This document shows, piece by piece, positions 44,054 through 55,879 of a stretch of DNA of 64,000 nt. This stretch comes from Zea mays. Its lineage: Eukaryota > Streptophyta > Magnoliopsida > Poales > Poaceae. The translations under genes and the position numbers were made by a program. The first letter of the stretch is position 1. The number at the start of each line of letters is the position of its first letter. Under the pieces are notes generated by a model. The model saw only the letters and a list, made by a program, of their open reading frames with translations. It did not search any database and was not told where the DNA came from. The stretch covers positions 80,596,683 through 80,660,682 of the forward strand of contig NC_050096.1 in assembly GCF_902167145.1 (NCBI RefSeq), read 5' to 3'.

Positions 44054-47000
44054 TGTAACACCCTGAATTTGGGGGTATAAAATTTCTTTGCTCATATTCA
44101 CAAATTCAGGTGTTACTTCCTTTTCTCATCCTTCCTAATTCTTTTCTCTCTCATTTCTATAGGAGCTAAGTGCTTATTTTACTTGTAATTATAGTCTATT
44201 ATGTTAAACCCTAAGGGAGTATGAATTGTTGCATCATGTTGAACCCTAGATTTCACTTTTGTTTGGTGCATAATTCTCAAAAAGTCTAATTTGGATTTTG
44301 GGGCTCATTTGAATTTGAATCAAATAGAATAGGTAAAAAGAAAAGGGAAAAATAATTCAGAATAAAAGAAAAAGGCAAAGAGGCCCAACCCAGCCGCCCC
44401 CTCGGCCTTTCGGCCCAGCCGGCCCATTCCCGCGCGCGCGCCTCTCTCCCCTCCTCTCTCTGCGCAGCGGGCCCGGCCTGTCGGCGCGGTCGCCTTCCTC
44501 GTACCCGCCTCCCTCTCTCTCTGCTCGCCTGGCCCCACCTGTCGGCGCTGCCACTTCCCCCCGCGCGCCCGCTCCCTCGCTCTCTCTCTGCCCGTGGGCC
44601 CAACCCGTCAGCCCCGCTTCTCTCGCGCCCGCACCCGCTTTCTTCTCTCTCTCTGCGTTGTGGGCCCGGCTTGTCAGCCCCGTCGTCCCCGCGTAACCGC
44701 CGCCGAGCTGCTCGCGCCCGCCTTCCCCGCGCCCACGTCGCGCGTGGGACTCGCCCCACCTCGCCCTCGGCCACTTGTGCCCCGAGCCCCACTCGCCCTC
44801 ACCCTCTCCCCCCATTTGCGCCCAGTAGACCCTCTTTCCCCCCTCGCTGCGCGCACGCAGAGCGCCGCCGCCATAACCCCGCCGTCCCGAGCTCGGTTTC
44901 TCGTTGCCGTTGGAGCTCCGCCGCGCCCTTAGCCCCGGTGAGCTCCGCCCCGACGTCCGCAACCCGGAACGCGCCCCAATTCCCTCTCCCCCTCCCTATT
45001 TCTCTCTGCCCGCGCTCACCCGTCGTCCGCCGTGCAGCCGCCACCGTCGACCCGGGTCCCCGTCGCGTCTCTGTCGCCGCCGAGGAGTCCCCGGAGCCCG
45101 CCTTGAGGTAAGGGACCTCTCCCGCCCCTATCGCCCCTTGTTTTGCTCTCTGTTGCGTTTGATTGCTCGCCGGAGTAGAATAACCCCGCCGCCGAGCCGC
45201 CCCGCCGTGAACCGCCCCCCTCCGGTGCCTCTGCCCCGACCTAGACCCCACCAATGGAGTCCCCGTGCCCTCCCCGACCTCCCCGACCACTCGGATTGCC
45301 CCAGAGCCCCGCCAGTCGCCCGTGCCCCTCGTCTCCGGCGAGCCCTCCGCCGCGGGGACGAGCGCCGCCGCCCCAGCTAGCCGTAGGGAAGACCCAGGCC
45401 GCCCATCCGATCTCCGCCGTTCAACCCAGATCGGGCGGTCCTGATTCAACTCGCCCGGACCTAATCCTGGCCGTCCGCCAGCGATCCAGCGGCCCAGGCC
45501 CACTACCCCCTCACCCCGTCTCTCTGCCTGCTAGGCCCCACTTGTCAGTCCGCCCGCGCGCGCTGTCCGCCCGGCCCCGCTTGTCAGTCCGCCCGCGCGC
45601 GCTGTCCGCTAGGCCCCGCCTGCCAGTCGCCCACGCCCGCGCTGTCCGCCCGGCCCCGCCTGTCAGCCCCGCGCCCGCGCTGTCCGCCCGGCCCCGCCTG
45701 TCAGCCGCTCACGCCGCCGCGCGCCCGCGCGCCCGCCGCGGGATCTAATCCTAGCCGTCGATCTGAGATCCAACGGCTGTAGGCGCCCGATACCCCTTCG
45801 CCCGCGCATTTTCTTAAAGAGCCCCCCTGTTTTCTGGAAATTGCGCCCGCCGTCCCTGGTTTCTCGCAGTTAAGTCCCTGGCCCTTTTATTTAATTAAAA
45901 ATAAGTCCTTAGGGTATAATTTTAACCCCTAAACTTGTAAAATTCATAACTTTGTCATATGAACTCCAAATTAGGTGCTTCAAATTGCAAAATGTTCATA
46001 ATATTATTATCTATCTGTTTATGCAATGTTTCCCTGCTGTTTCCATGTATTAATTAATAGCTAATCACTAGGATAGGATTAAGACTATTGAAACCTTATT
46101 TAAGATAATTGGAAATGAGTAGACTTTAATAAAAGTTGGATTACTTAAGTTTATGGACTTAAACACTTAAGTTTAGGAACTTAAACCAGATAATTATTTA
46201 ATCCCACCACTAACTTAGACCTGATTAGTGGATAGTGAATCACTTTGTGTAGTCCTCTACCCCCAGACCTAGGGAACTTTAGAGTGCCTATCCCTTTTCT
46301 GTTATGAACTTGTGACCCCTCTCTGCTGCATATGTTTGGTATATTGTTTTTGTTTGTTATTTTCCCAAGTGCATAGTGTGAATGATTGCTTTGCGTAGAC
46401 AACGAGCAGTCTGTGTTTCCCGAGGCAGTTGCAGAGGAAGTCCCTGATCAGCAGTTTGGTGAAGGCAAGTGTCCTCTGTCCCATTATGTCCTATTCATTT
46501 ATAACTTACTATCCCGCATTACTTACTTGAAACCTAAGGATTGACTAGCTTTGCACTTTACTTTATCCTTGATGACCTTATGGGCTATTATGGTTAGCAC
46601 TTTGCTATTGCTTTAACATAATCAATGAACATGATGTGGCTATTTATGATACTGTTATCCTGTTGATGTTGATGATCTTGTGATACTCTAGGGGGCTCAG
46701 GCTGTTTCCTGAGTACCTCTCCGTAAGGACTGGTTCGTTGAGAGACCACCCGGGATAACAGTGCAACCATGAGGGTGAAATGGGATGCCCTTAGCTGATT
46801 AATTAGATGAACTAGGGGTGTAGCTGCTTAGCCGTCGTGCCGTCAATGGGGTCCAGGCACAGTGCTTGCTCTGCCGAGGCTGAGTGCCGAGGTTCTTTCG
46901 TTTTGCTCTTTGTTAGTCACTCTCCTGCGGGGAGGGGTACTGTGTTTATCAAACTGGAGAAACCTAACGGGCAGCTACGATCTCTGGGGAATCTTTGTAA

Positions 47001-47778
47001 AAGCTACGTAGTGAGGCCCTGCCGGACCACCTAGGTAGTGGTCAATGGGGATTAGCTCTCCCCGGGTAGAAAGGGAATCATGACTCATGGGTAAAGTGTG
47101 CGACCTCTGCAGAGGGTAGTGAAACTGATATATCGGCCGTGCTCACGGTTATGAGCGGCCTTGGGATCCTCTTTGATTAGAGATACAGACGATTCGAGAT
47201 ACAATGGTTTGATTTATGGTTTTGGTTCGACTATGATGATGATGTTCCTCGATGAGGAAATGGTTTACGGATTGGTTAATGCTAAAATCTGGCTTCTACT
47301 AATGATAAATACTTGACCAACTAAAAGCAACTGCTGGAGCCTAACCCCACATAAAGCTAGTCCACCTCAGCCAAACGGGACATTTGCTGAGTACGTTGAT
47401 GTGTACTCATCCTTGCTTTACCACAAAACACCAGGTTGTCCGCATTGTAACCACTGCTCGGGAGAAGGCGAAGCCGTGGAAGGAGACTTCCAGGAGTTCC
47501 AAGACTACGATGAATTCTAGGTGTGGGTTGGCGGCAACCCCCAGTCAGCTGCCTGTGGAGGCTTTAACTTTACTGCGTTTCGTTTAGCACTTTGATTTAC
47601 CTGTTAAGACAATGACTATGTGGATGTCTATGACTCTATGATGTAATAAGTACTCTTTTATGTTATTATTCGAGCATTGTGTGATGATGTTCATTTATGT
47701 AATCGCTGTGTACGTGAGATCTGATCCTGGCACGTACATAGTTCGCATTCGGTTTGCCTTCTAAAACCGGGTGTGACA
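44054..47778 (+). repeat. Element D 3' LTR (3725 bp)
   Basis: Nearly identical to 34054-37777; most differences are C/T or G/A changes in the GC-rich part. Ends GGGTGTGACA before TSD CCTAG. Confidence 0.95.
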
Positions 47779-47783
47779 CCTAG

Positions 47784-49970
47784 GCGCATGAGACACAGCA
47801 TGATTACGCCTAGGCTTACTTCTACCATAATCATGAGTGGAGCTAGAAGCAAACATAGCATGAGAAGTATGATACTAGGTAAAACAGCATGATCATAGCA
47901 TCTATCATTATAAGCATTCCTAGAAAGTTTTCTATCATAAATATAGGCATGATTCTTTTAGGAACTACTAGCCATAGGGGCCTTCCCATTCTCCTTGTTG
48001 AGAACGGGAGTCCTTTGGCTTGTTAAGTTCTTGGTTTCCTTTCGAAAACTAAGCCCATACTTAATTGAGGGGTGTCTACCAACAGTGTAGGCATCCCTAG
48101 CAAATTTTAATTTATCAAATTCAACTTTGCAAGTCTTAAGTTGAGCATTAAGACTTGCCACCTCATTGTTTAATTTAGTAATAGAAGCAAGATGTTTATC
48201 ACAGACATCAACATCAAAATCCTTACATCTATTACAGATACTAACATGCTCTACACATGAACTAGTTTTGTTAACATCCTCTAGTATAGCATTTAATTCC
48301 TCAGTTAAATTCTTTAAACTAGAGATCGATTCATGGCAAGCAGACAACTCAGAGGATAGCATTTCATTTCGTTTAATTTCTAGAGCAAGAGATTTTTGAA
48401 CACTAACAAATTTATCATGCTCCTCATACAAGATATCTTCTTGCTTTTCTAGTAATCTATCCTTTTCATTAAGGGCATCAATTAACTCATTTATCTTATC
48501 TACTTTAGCTCTATCTAAACCTTTAAATAAATCAGTGTAATCTACTTCATCATCAGAAGATTCCTCATTACTAGAAGAAGAGTACTTAGGGGAATCTTAA
48601 ATACGTACCTTCTTCTCCTTAGCCATGAGGCAAGTATGGTGTTCGTTAGGGAAGAGTGAAGACTTGTCGAAGGCTGAGGCAGCCAATCCTTCATCGTCGG
48701 AGTCGGATGAAGGGCAGTTAGAATCCCATTCCTTTCCAAGGTGCGCCTCGCCCTTTGCCTTCCTGTAGTTCTTCTTCTTTTCCCTCTTCCCGCTCTTTTC
48801 TTGTCCCTGGTCATTATCATTATCGGGGCATTGTGCTATGAAATGACCAGTCTTACCGCATTTGAAGCAGGAGCGCTTTCCTCTTGTTTTGTTCTTGTTG
48901 GGGGGTACTCCTTACGTCCTTTTAGCGTGGTCTTGAAGCGCTTGATGATAAGCGCCATTTCGTCTTCGTTGAGCCTAGCAGCCTCCACTTGTGCTACCTT
49001 GCTTGGTAGCACCTCCTTGCTGCTTGTTGCTTTGAGAGCAACGGGCTGTGGCTCGTAGATGGGTAGTGGACCATTTAGTGCGGCATCCACGTATCGCGCC
49101 TCCTTCACCATCATGCGTCCGCTCATGAATTTTCCAAGGATCTCCTTGGGCGTCATCTTGGTGTACCTGGGATTTTCACGAATGAGGTTGACAAGATGGG
49201 GGTCAATTACAGTAAATGACCTTAGCATGAGTCGTACAACGTCATGATCCGTCCATCTTGTGCTCCCGTAGCTTCGGATCTTGTTGACTAGGGTCTTGAG
49301 CCTGTTATAGGTCTGAGTTGGCTCCTCTCCCCTAATCATCGCGAACCTCCCCAGCTCGCCTTCCACTAGTTCCATCTTTGTGATCATGGTGGCGTCGTTT
49401 CCCTCATGAGATATCTTGAGGGTGTCCCAGATTTGCTTAGCGTTGTCCAATCCACTCACTTTATTATATTCATCCCTGCAAAGTGAAGCTAGCAAGGCAG
49501 TAGTAGCTTGGGCATTTTTATGAATTTGTTCATTAATGATCACAAGATTATCCGTACTATCAAAATGCATCCCATTTTCCACAATTTCCCAAATGCTAGG
49601 ATGGAGAGAAAATAGATGACTACATATTTTATGGCTCCAAAATGAGTAATCCTCTCCATCAAAGTGTGGGGGGTTTTCCAAGAGGAATAGAAAGTAAATG
49701 GGCATTCGAATTATATAGAATACGAGAATAATCAAAGGAATAGTTTTGATTAACCGTCTCTTTCTTTGACGAGAAGTCGTCGTCGTCGTTTCTTGGTGAA
49801 GAAGAGGATGCATCGCTGTCGTAGTAGATGATCTTCTTGATGCGTCTCTTCTTCTTCCCGTCCCTCTTCTTGTGACTCAAGCCTGAGTCAGTGGGCTTGT
49901 CGTCTCTTGGTTCGTTGAAGAGGGACTCCTCCTTGTCGTTGATCACCATCCCCTTTCCCTTAGGATCCAT
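47784..49970 (-). pseudogene. gag: Element E gag, main part (frameshifts)
   Basis: Minus strand from ATG 49968-49970 (MDPKGKGMVINDKEE). The N-terminal frame ends at 49659. The gag core is read in another frame, 49813-48836 (HFDGEDYSFWSHK), after a shift near 49670. The CCHC knuckle region (ASCFKCGKTGHFIAQC type, about 48860-48820) is split by another shift. The acidic tail and coiled coil (48542-47958, CNRCKDFDVD) follow, with a stop at about 48598-48600. The sequence closely parallels the intact gag of element C (2919-5315). Element D interrupts the C-terminal region at 47783. Confidence 0.85.
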
Positions 49971-50006
49971 CTCTTCGGGCGGTTAGTCCCTTAGATGAAG
50001 AGTATG

Positions 50007-50020
50007 GCTCTGATACCAAT
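50007..50020 (-). other. Element E primer-binding site
   Basis: The minus strand reads TTGGTATCAGAGC next to the LTR end at 50021. Initiator-Met tRNA type, as in element A. Confidence 0.85.
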
Positions 50021-50917
50021 TGAGAGCACCTAGAGGGAGGTGAATAGGTGATCCTGTAAAATCAAACACTAAATAGCCACAAATTTGATTATCAAGAAGT
50101 TAGTGAAATCAAGTGGCTATGGAACACGCTCGTGCGGCAAAACAATCACAAGAAGCAACACACGAGACACGCGATTTTTATACCGTGGTTCGGCCAAGTA
50201 ACACTTGCCTACTTCCACGTTGTGGCGTCCCAATGGACGAGGGTTGCACTCAACCCCTTTCAAGCGATCCAATAATCAACTTGAATATCACGGTGTTTTT
50301 ATCTTTGAGTACTCTTCCCGTTTGCGAGGAATCTCCACACGTTGGAGCCTCTCGCCCTTACAATATAGATCACAAAGAAAGCACAAGAGTAAGGTTGGGA
50401 GAGCAACACATAAGACTTAAATCCACAGCACAACCACGCACACAAGCCAAGACTTGAGCTCAAGACACAGCACAGGGAGTTCACAACTCAAACAGAGCTC
50501 AAATCACTAACACAACGAATCAAAAGCGTGGAGACGGAGTCTGGAAGTCTTAGAATGTTTCTTTAAAGCTTGGTGTTCTACTCCATGCGCCTATGGGTCC
50601 CTTTTATAGCCCCACGACAGCTAGGAGCCATTGAAGATCAATTTGGAAGGACATTCTTGCCTTCTGTCGAGTGGTGCACCAGACAGTCCGGTGCACCACC
50701 GGACAACCACTGTTCATGTCTGGTGCACGATCTCTTTCCATATCGGGCACAGCCGATCGTTGCTCCTCTGGGCCAGATGGCGCACCGGACACTGTCTGGT
50801 GCACACCGGACAGTCCGATGCACCCAACCGACTGTTGGAGCTAGCCACGTGTCGCGCGTTGATCGCACGGACGACCGTTGCCGCTGGCGCTGTTGGCTCA
50901 CCGGATAGTCCGGTGCA

Positions 50918-51550
50918 TGTTGGGGACTTGTTCTCAAATGCTTCGAATCAAAAACAAGGCAACACAAAGAATGTTAAATATCAAATGCCCTTCGACCGCT
51001 GAAGCATTATCTCCCCTAGGATTTAATGAACTTCGGACGAAGGCCACGAACACAATATTACGAAGGTTTCACCTTCGTAATTAAATTTACAAAGATAATA
51101 TAAAGTAATGTAAAATGTAAAACATCAAAAATAAACATGTCGGAAATAAATGGCATCATTCACATATTCTATCATATGAATATAAGATGTTTGAATACAA
51201 TGTTTTAAGGTACGTTTATACCTTCGCTTTGGCAAGTAATGATTCCCGAGAGATTCACTTGCAATTATCAGAATGTGTGAACAGTAAAGAAATACTGTTC
51301 ACTATTTATAGGCACAGGACGCAGCCTGTGAAGAATTACAATCATGCCCCTCATAAGAGTTTACAACATTGACTCAGACCCTTAAGGACTAAAAGGTCAT
51401 TCTATCTTTAAGTCGGTTCGATCCCCCATCTTCGGACATGTTGTAATACCGAAGCTCCATGAATGGTACCTTTGGCATTACGTTCAAGCAGCTTCAGCCG
51501 AAGCTGTTTTCTTTCCGCAGGACCTTCGGCGATGAAGCATGGTCCCAACA
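50918..51550 (-). repeat. Element G 3' LTR
   Basis: 633 bp on the plus strand, TGTTGGGGACTTG to GGTCCCAACA. Followed inside by the PPT complement GTAGCCCCTTCGC (51551-51563). Confidence 0.93.
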
Positions 51551-52006
51551 GTAGCCCCTTCGCGGTGCTAGATCGTTTTTCGTAACGAGCTTGATCCGTG
51601 AAAAGTCTCTTAGGCTTCAGGAAGCCGAAGGTCCGAAAAACACCTTCCCTGAGCTCGTTGTCGAGAAACGATACAGTTTTCGAGCGCGTAGTAGTCCCAC
51701 CATGCAGGCTCACTGTTTTGGTCTTTGCGGCCCACCGTGCAGCGGGTGAGAGCAACTGTTTGCCTGGTGTAAAAATCCTGACGATTCACCTTCTTACCTG
51801 CAGCACTATATAAACAGACAGGTAGGTGTGAAGTTACCACAGCATTCATTACTATTGCACTGTTTTGCTGCCAAAAATTTAACCATAGCCGAAGCCTAAC
51901 TTTCGCATTCAAACGAAGCTCCAGCTCTGTGCCTGCTTCGTCAGAAGTAGAGCTTCGGAAGAAAGGTTATTAATTTCCAAGAAATTTTTAAGAAATTCAA
52001 AATCAA
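51551..52006 (+). promoter_or_regulatory. PPT of element G and promoter/leader of the antisense gene
   Basis: 51551-51563 is the complement of the PPT (GCGAAGGGGCTAC). A plus-strand TATA box TATATAAA lies at 51807-51814, so transcription would start about 51840 and leave a leader of about 165 bases before ATG 52007. The promoter lies inside the element, not in the LTR, and faces opposite to the element transcript. Confidence 0.65.
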
Positions 52007-54890
52007 ATGGCCAGAGTGCGCTCTATTGCTAGAGTTGAGCGCGAAGGAGACGAAGCCGAAGCTGCTGAAACTGTTCTGATTTCTGAAGCGATGAGGCGTT
52101 CTGGGCTGGCTCCATCAGAAGACACACCTGCTGCCGAAGCAACGCAATCTGATGTTGAAGAAGTTGGTTCCGAAGATGAGTACAGCTTCGGGATGCCAAG
52201 CAAACCTAGTCATTTGGACTTTGGAAAGTCCACCATCTCTGAAGCTGATCTTCCAAAAATGGTGAAGCTGGGCTACTTTAGCGAAGCAAAAAAGAAGCTG
52301 GTTCGTTTTGGCGGAGAGGAAACTACTCCGAAGCCGGAAAAGAATGAGGTGGTAGTGTTTAAAACCTTCTTCAAAGCAGGATTAAGATTTCCTTTGAATG
52401 GGATGATTGCTGATGTTTTGAAGAAATTTGGGGTTTATCTTCATCAGCTGACCCCTAATGCCATTGTTAGATTAAGTGTTTATATCTGGGCCCTTCGTAG
52501 TCAAGGAGTGGAACCGTTCGGCGAAGGTTTCTGTCGAGTCCATGAACTACGCTCTCAGACTAAAGCCAGAGGAGATGGTCTTCATGAGAATTTTGGATGT
52601 TACAACTTTGCTTATCGTAAAACTTCGAAGTTTCCAGTGATAAGCTACCGAAGCAAATGGCCAGCCGGATGGAAGTCTGAGTGGTTTTATGTTAAAGTTG
52701 ATAAAGATGAAGATAAATTGGTCCAGAGTCCACTAGAGCTAACCTTCAGAGAAACAAGGCCCCGATGCAACATGATAAGTGGAAGCCCGAGCCAAATTGC
52801 TTTGGCTGAATTTCGAATAATTTCAGAACATATTGGCACTAGGGACTTGGTGCAGGAATTTTTGGCTTTTAAAGTGTTCCCAACAATGAGGGATTGGGAG
52901 ATGCCGAAGCTGGAGGGGGAAAAGAAAAAGGGTGAACTTGTTCGATTACCCTATTACTACAAGTTTAAGAAAAACTTTAAAGAACCCTGCCAGGAATGGT
53001 TAGACACAATCGAGATTATGTGCAACGATATCCTTGGAAATTATTCTAAGAAGGAAGATCAGTTGATGACAGCAGCCTTCGGTAGTCGCCCGAAGCGAAG
53101 GTTGAATCGGGTGTTAGATGCCTTGAATTTTGACTATCCTGATTACGAGCAATTGGGCGGAGATGCCGGAGGCCCAAAGAGAAAAAGAATTGCCAGCGCC
53201 CTTGACGAAGAAAGCACCAAATTGGCCAAAAAGAAAAAGGAAATTTCTGAAAAGCTGAGCCCTGAGCCGAAGGTAGCTGCTTCAAGAAAAAGAAAAACTG
53301 CATCTTCAGAACCAAAAACATTGGTCCAAGAGGAGGAAACTCCTGCGACACCTTCTGCTGCCGAAGTAGAAGAGATTCTGAAGGTAATGACTGAACCCTT
53401 GCCTGTCAAGCTAAGTCCGCTGGCGCCGCAACTGACGAAGTTTTTTCAGAAGGACAAAGAAGCTTCGGTAGCAGAAAGCCCTGTAAAGCCGAGAAAACGA
53501 AGAATTATCCAAGTAACAGATGTGATTCATCAGACACCGCCACCGGCAATGGAGTCAAAAATCGTTTTTGCCGAGACCGCTGAAGCCGAAGGCACCGCAG
53601 CCGAAGCTACCGGAATGGAAACCATTGAAGCTGAAACCGGCGAAGCCGAAGCTACTGGGGCCGAAGCTGGGACCACCGAAGATTCGAACCTGGAAACCAC
53701 ACTTGAGGTTATTGACAATATTCTTCTAAAAATGGCTGAAGAAGAAGCTGCTGTGACTGCGGTGAACACGGCAACTGAAAAGGGAAAAGAGCAGGTTGTT
53801 GACATTTTGGAAGAAGGAAATTTCAACTTTCAAGATTTGCTTGGACAAGAGTTAATAGGCGCCGAAAAAGAAGAGCTAAAAAAATATGCCATATCTTGCG
53901 GATATAAACCAGGGTCTATGCTATTTGGTGGGGTCAACGAAGGGAAGCTAAGATGCCTTCGGAATCGCACCGAGGCCAAAATTGTTAGAACCTTCTCCAA
54001 AAGTGTTGGCCTGCCGAAGATAGAAGCGGACCTTTGCAGGTACCAGCGACAACATATCGCCGGTAGTTTGCTCTATGCTAATTTCAAGGTAAAAAAGTAT
54101 CGATTTTTATTATTATATATTTCTTATTTTGAATTAAGTTGTTTTCTGACGAAGGTTGTTTTGGCAGAGTATACTTCTAAGTAAAGTGCTAAGAATGCAG
54201 CAAGATCTTGAGGATGAGAAGAACGAAGTTATTATCAAAGATCTAGAAAGCAAAGTCAAAAATTACGAAGCTGCTCTGACGGAAAAAGACTCCGTTCTTC
54301 AGGATCTTAAAATCAAAGTTAAAGATTACGAAGTTGCCGTGGAAAAGAAAGACTTCGTCATTCAATCTTTGGAAGGTTCGCTGGCTGAAGCCCAAGCCGA
54401 AAATAGCAGGTTAAACAATGAATTACTCAATCAGTCAGAACAATATGAGCAAGAAAAGGAGAAACTTGAAGCAAGTCTCAAGACTGAGGTCGAGAAAAAT
54501 TCAAATTTGCAAAAATCATTGAAGGATCTCCAAGAGAAATGCATAAATTTCGGCAGTCGATGCGTGCAGCGGCTGAAGGACGTATTTCACTCTATCGGAG
54601 CCAGTTCTGAAAAATTTTCACCTTCAGCCGAAAACCTGCCAAGCACCTTGGAACATATTGAAGGCGAGGTTGATGCTCTTGACGAAGTTATTGGTGGGCA
54701 TGCCGATTTCTACGCCCTGGTAGCTTCTCGAGGCACAGCTGCCGCTTTTCTGAAGGCTGGCTGTACTCATGGAAAAATTGTGAATAGACCGAACTTTAGC
54801 TTGTCAGCAGCAGACTTGATTGATATCCCGAGCCTAGACCGAAGCATCGGAAATAGATTTATGACCCAGATTTGGGTAAACGGCGGGTGA
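52007..54890 (+). CDS. Antisense accessory gene of element G (two exons, 934 codons to the first stop)
   Basis: Exon 1 is 52007-54088 (694 codons); an intron 54089-54167 (AAG/GTAAAA .. TTGGCAG/AGT, phase 0) is followed by exon 2, 54168-54890. The product starts MARVRSIARVEREGDE. It has an acidic N-terminus and a globular part (about 80-330) containing RFPLNGMIADVLKKFGVYLH, LTPNAIVRLSVYIWALRSQG and FGCYNFAYRK, which resembles the plant 'putative gypsy type transposon' family (Pfam Transposase_28, from memory). A Lys/Arg-rich stretch with possible nuclear signals (about 385-430) and a Glu/Ala-rich repeat (about 520-560) follow; exon 2 encodes a long coiled coil (about 710-840). A TGA at 54888 may be premature: a good donor (CCG/GTAAGA at 54930) and acceptor (TTTGCAG at 55007) would add a third exon ending at 55028. 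Function unknown. Antisense ORFs are known in Grande and other Tat elements. Confidence 0.8.
54089..54167 (+). other. Intron 1 of the antisense gene in element G
   Basis: 79 bp, GTAAAAAAG to TTTTGGCAG, T-rich. The reading frame on either side joins in phase 0 (N-F-K then S-I-L-L-S-K). Without splicing the frame ends within 32 codons. Confidence 0.75.
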
Positions 54891-55879
54891 AGGATGGCTG
54901 GTGACGAAGCTCGAAGTCACCTTAAGCCGGTAAGAAACTTGTATTTGTTACTTTTGCCTTCTCCTTGAAATTTGCACCTTTCTTATTCTGCTCTTTAATA
55001 TTTGCAGGATGACGAAGCTGAAGTATGACGAAGCTGAAGTATGACGACCTGAAGCTTGATAGTTGCTATAATAGACTTTCCTACAAAAAATTCTGAAGGG
55101 ATCTTTGTAATATAATTATGGAAAAAAACTTTTGTAAACTTGTACATACCTTGTAATATATTTTGTCTACTTTATCCGTGTACAATCTGCTTTGCTGTGG
55201 ACGAAACTTCTCTTTTTGAGCCGAAGGCGAAAAACACCTTCCCTTCTTTTCGTACACAACGAAGCATGAAAAATTTTCTCCTTCTTCGAAATTTTTCCTC
55301 ATTGCCGAAGCATCTATCTTTTTTGTGTGGTATGATGATGATTCTATATATGTCTAAATGAATGTTTATGAATGCAAATGACATGATGTAATGTATCGTG
55401 CAAATGAATATCGAAACACATATTCAAAAACCATAATCATAGCCCTTCATCCCCTTGGGAATGATTCAAATCTTCTGGCCGTTTACTTTTCGGCTTCACC
55501 GTTTACTTTTCGGTGTATCAGCATTGACTTTTCGCTGTAAGCCTCCCTTAGGAGCTTCTTCGCCTTTTACTTTCAGCGGAATCAGCGTTGACTTTTCGCT
55601 GTAAGCCTCCCTTAGGAGCTTCTTCGCCTTTTACTTTCAGCGGAATCAGCGTTGACTTTTCGCTGTAAGCTCTGCATTCCCTTAGGAACGACTTTTGAGC
55701 TTCTCCCTGTTTTCTTTTCTTTTTCCTTTTGCATTTACATTTATATTTTTGGGGGATATCACTCTTATAGAATTAAAATAAGGAAAATTACATGTTATGG
55801 CCCCATTAAAAACCTTTCTCCCCCTTTGGAAAGTAAAAGGGTGCCACAAAAAAGAACAGAAAAAGAAAATTACATCAAG
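54891..55879. other. Convergent spacer of element G: possible third exon, 3' end and tandem repeats
   Basis: 54891-54929 continues in the antisense-gene frame (R-M-A-G-D-E-A type). A possible intron spans 54930-55007, and a short last exon (D-D-E-A-E-V-stop) runs 55008-55028. TTTGTAATATAATTATGG-type sequence at 55105-55165 resembles a plant polyadenylation region. The tandem repeat at 55520-55670 lies between here and the end of pol, which converges from the right at 55880. Confidence 0.6.
55520..55670. repeat. 64-bp tandem repeat in element G (about 2.4 units)
   Basis: Units start at 55520, 55584 and 55648, each beginning AGCGTTGACTTTTCGCTG (first unit has one change). Located between the 3' ends of the antisense gene and pol. 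Confidence 0.9.

Larger units (their letters stand above)
34054..47778 (+). mobile_element. Element D: Ty3/Gypsy, Tekay/Del lineage (chromovirus), complete and apparently intact, inserted in E
   Basis: 13,725 bp with TSD CCTAG (34049-34053, 47779-47783). Two 3.7-kb LTRs (34054-37777, 44054-47778), a PBS TGGTATCAAAGCC at 37782, an upstream ORF (38032-39039), a full gag-pol with chromodomain (39417-44018) and PPT AAGGGGGATA just before the 3' LTR. By eye the LTRs differ by 13 substitutions and one one-base indel (about 0.35 percent), which marks it as the youngest insertion here. LTR style (TGTAACACCCTGAATTTG) and the C-terminal chromodomain place it with Tekay/Del. A family such as Xilon or Prem1 is likely but not checked. 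Confidence 0.95.

Noticed and set aside
34054..47778. Two near-identical 3.7-kb blocks offset by exactly 10,000 bp, as if an assembly duplication
   Set aside because: They are LTRs: TG/CA ends, PBS and PPT inside, TSD outside, and about 14 differences. The round offset is a coincidence.
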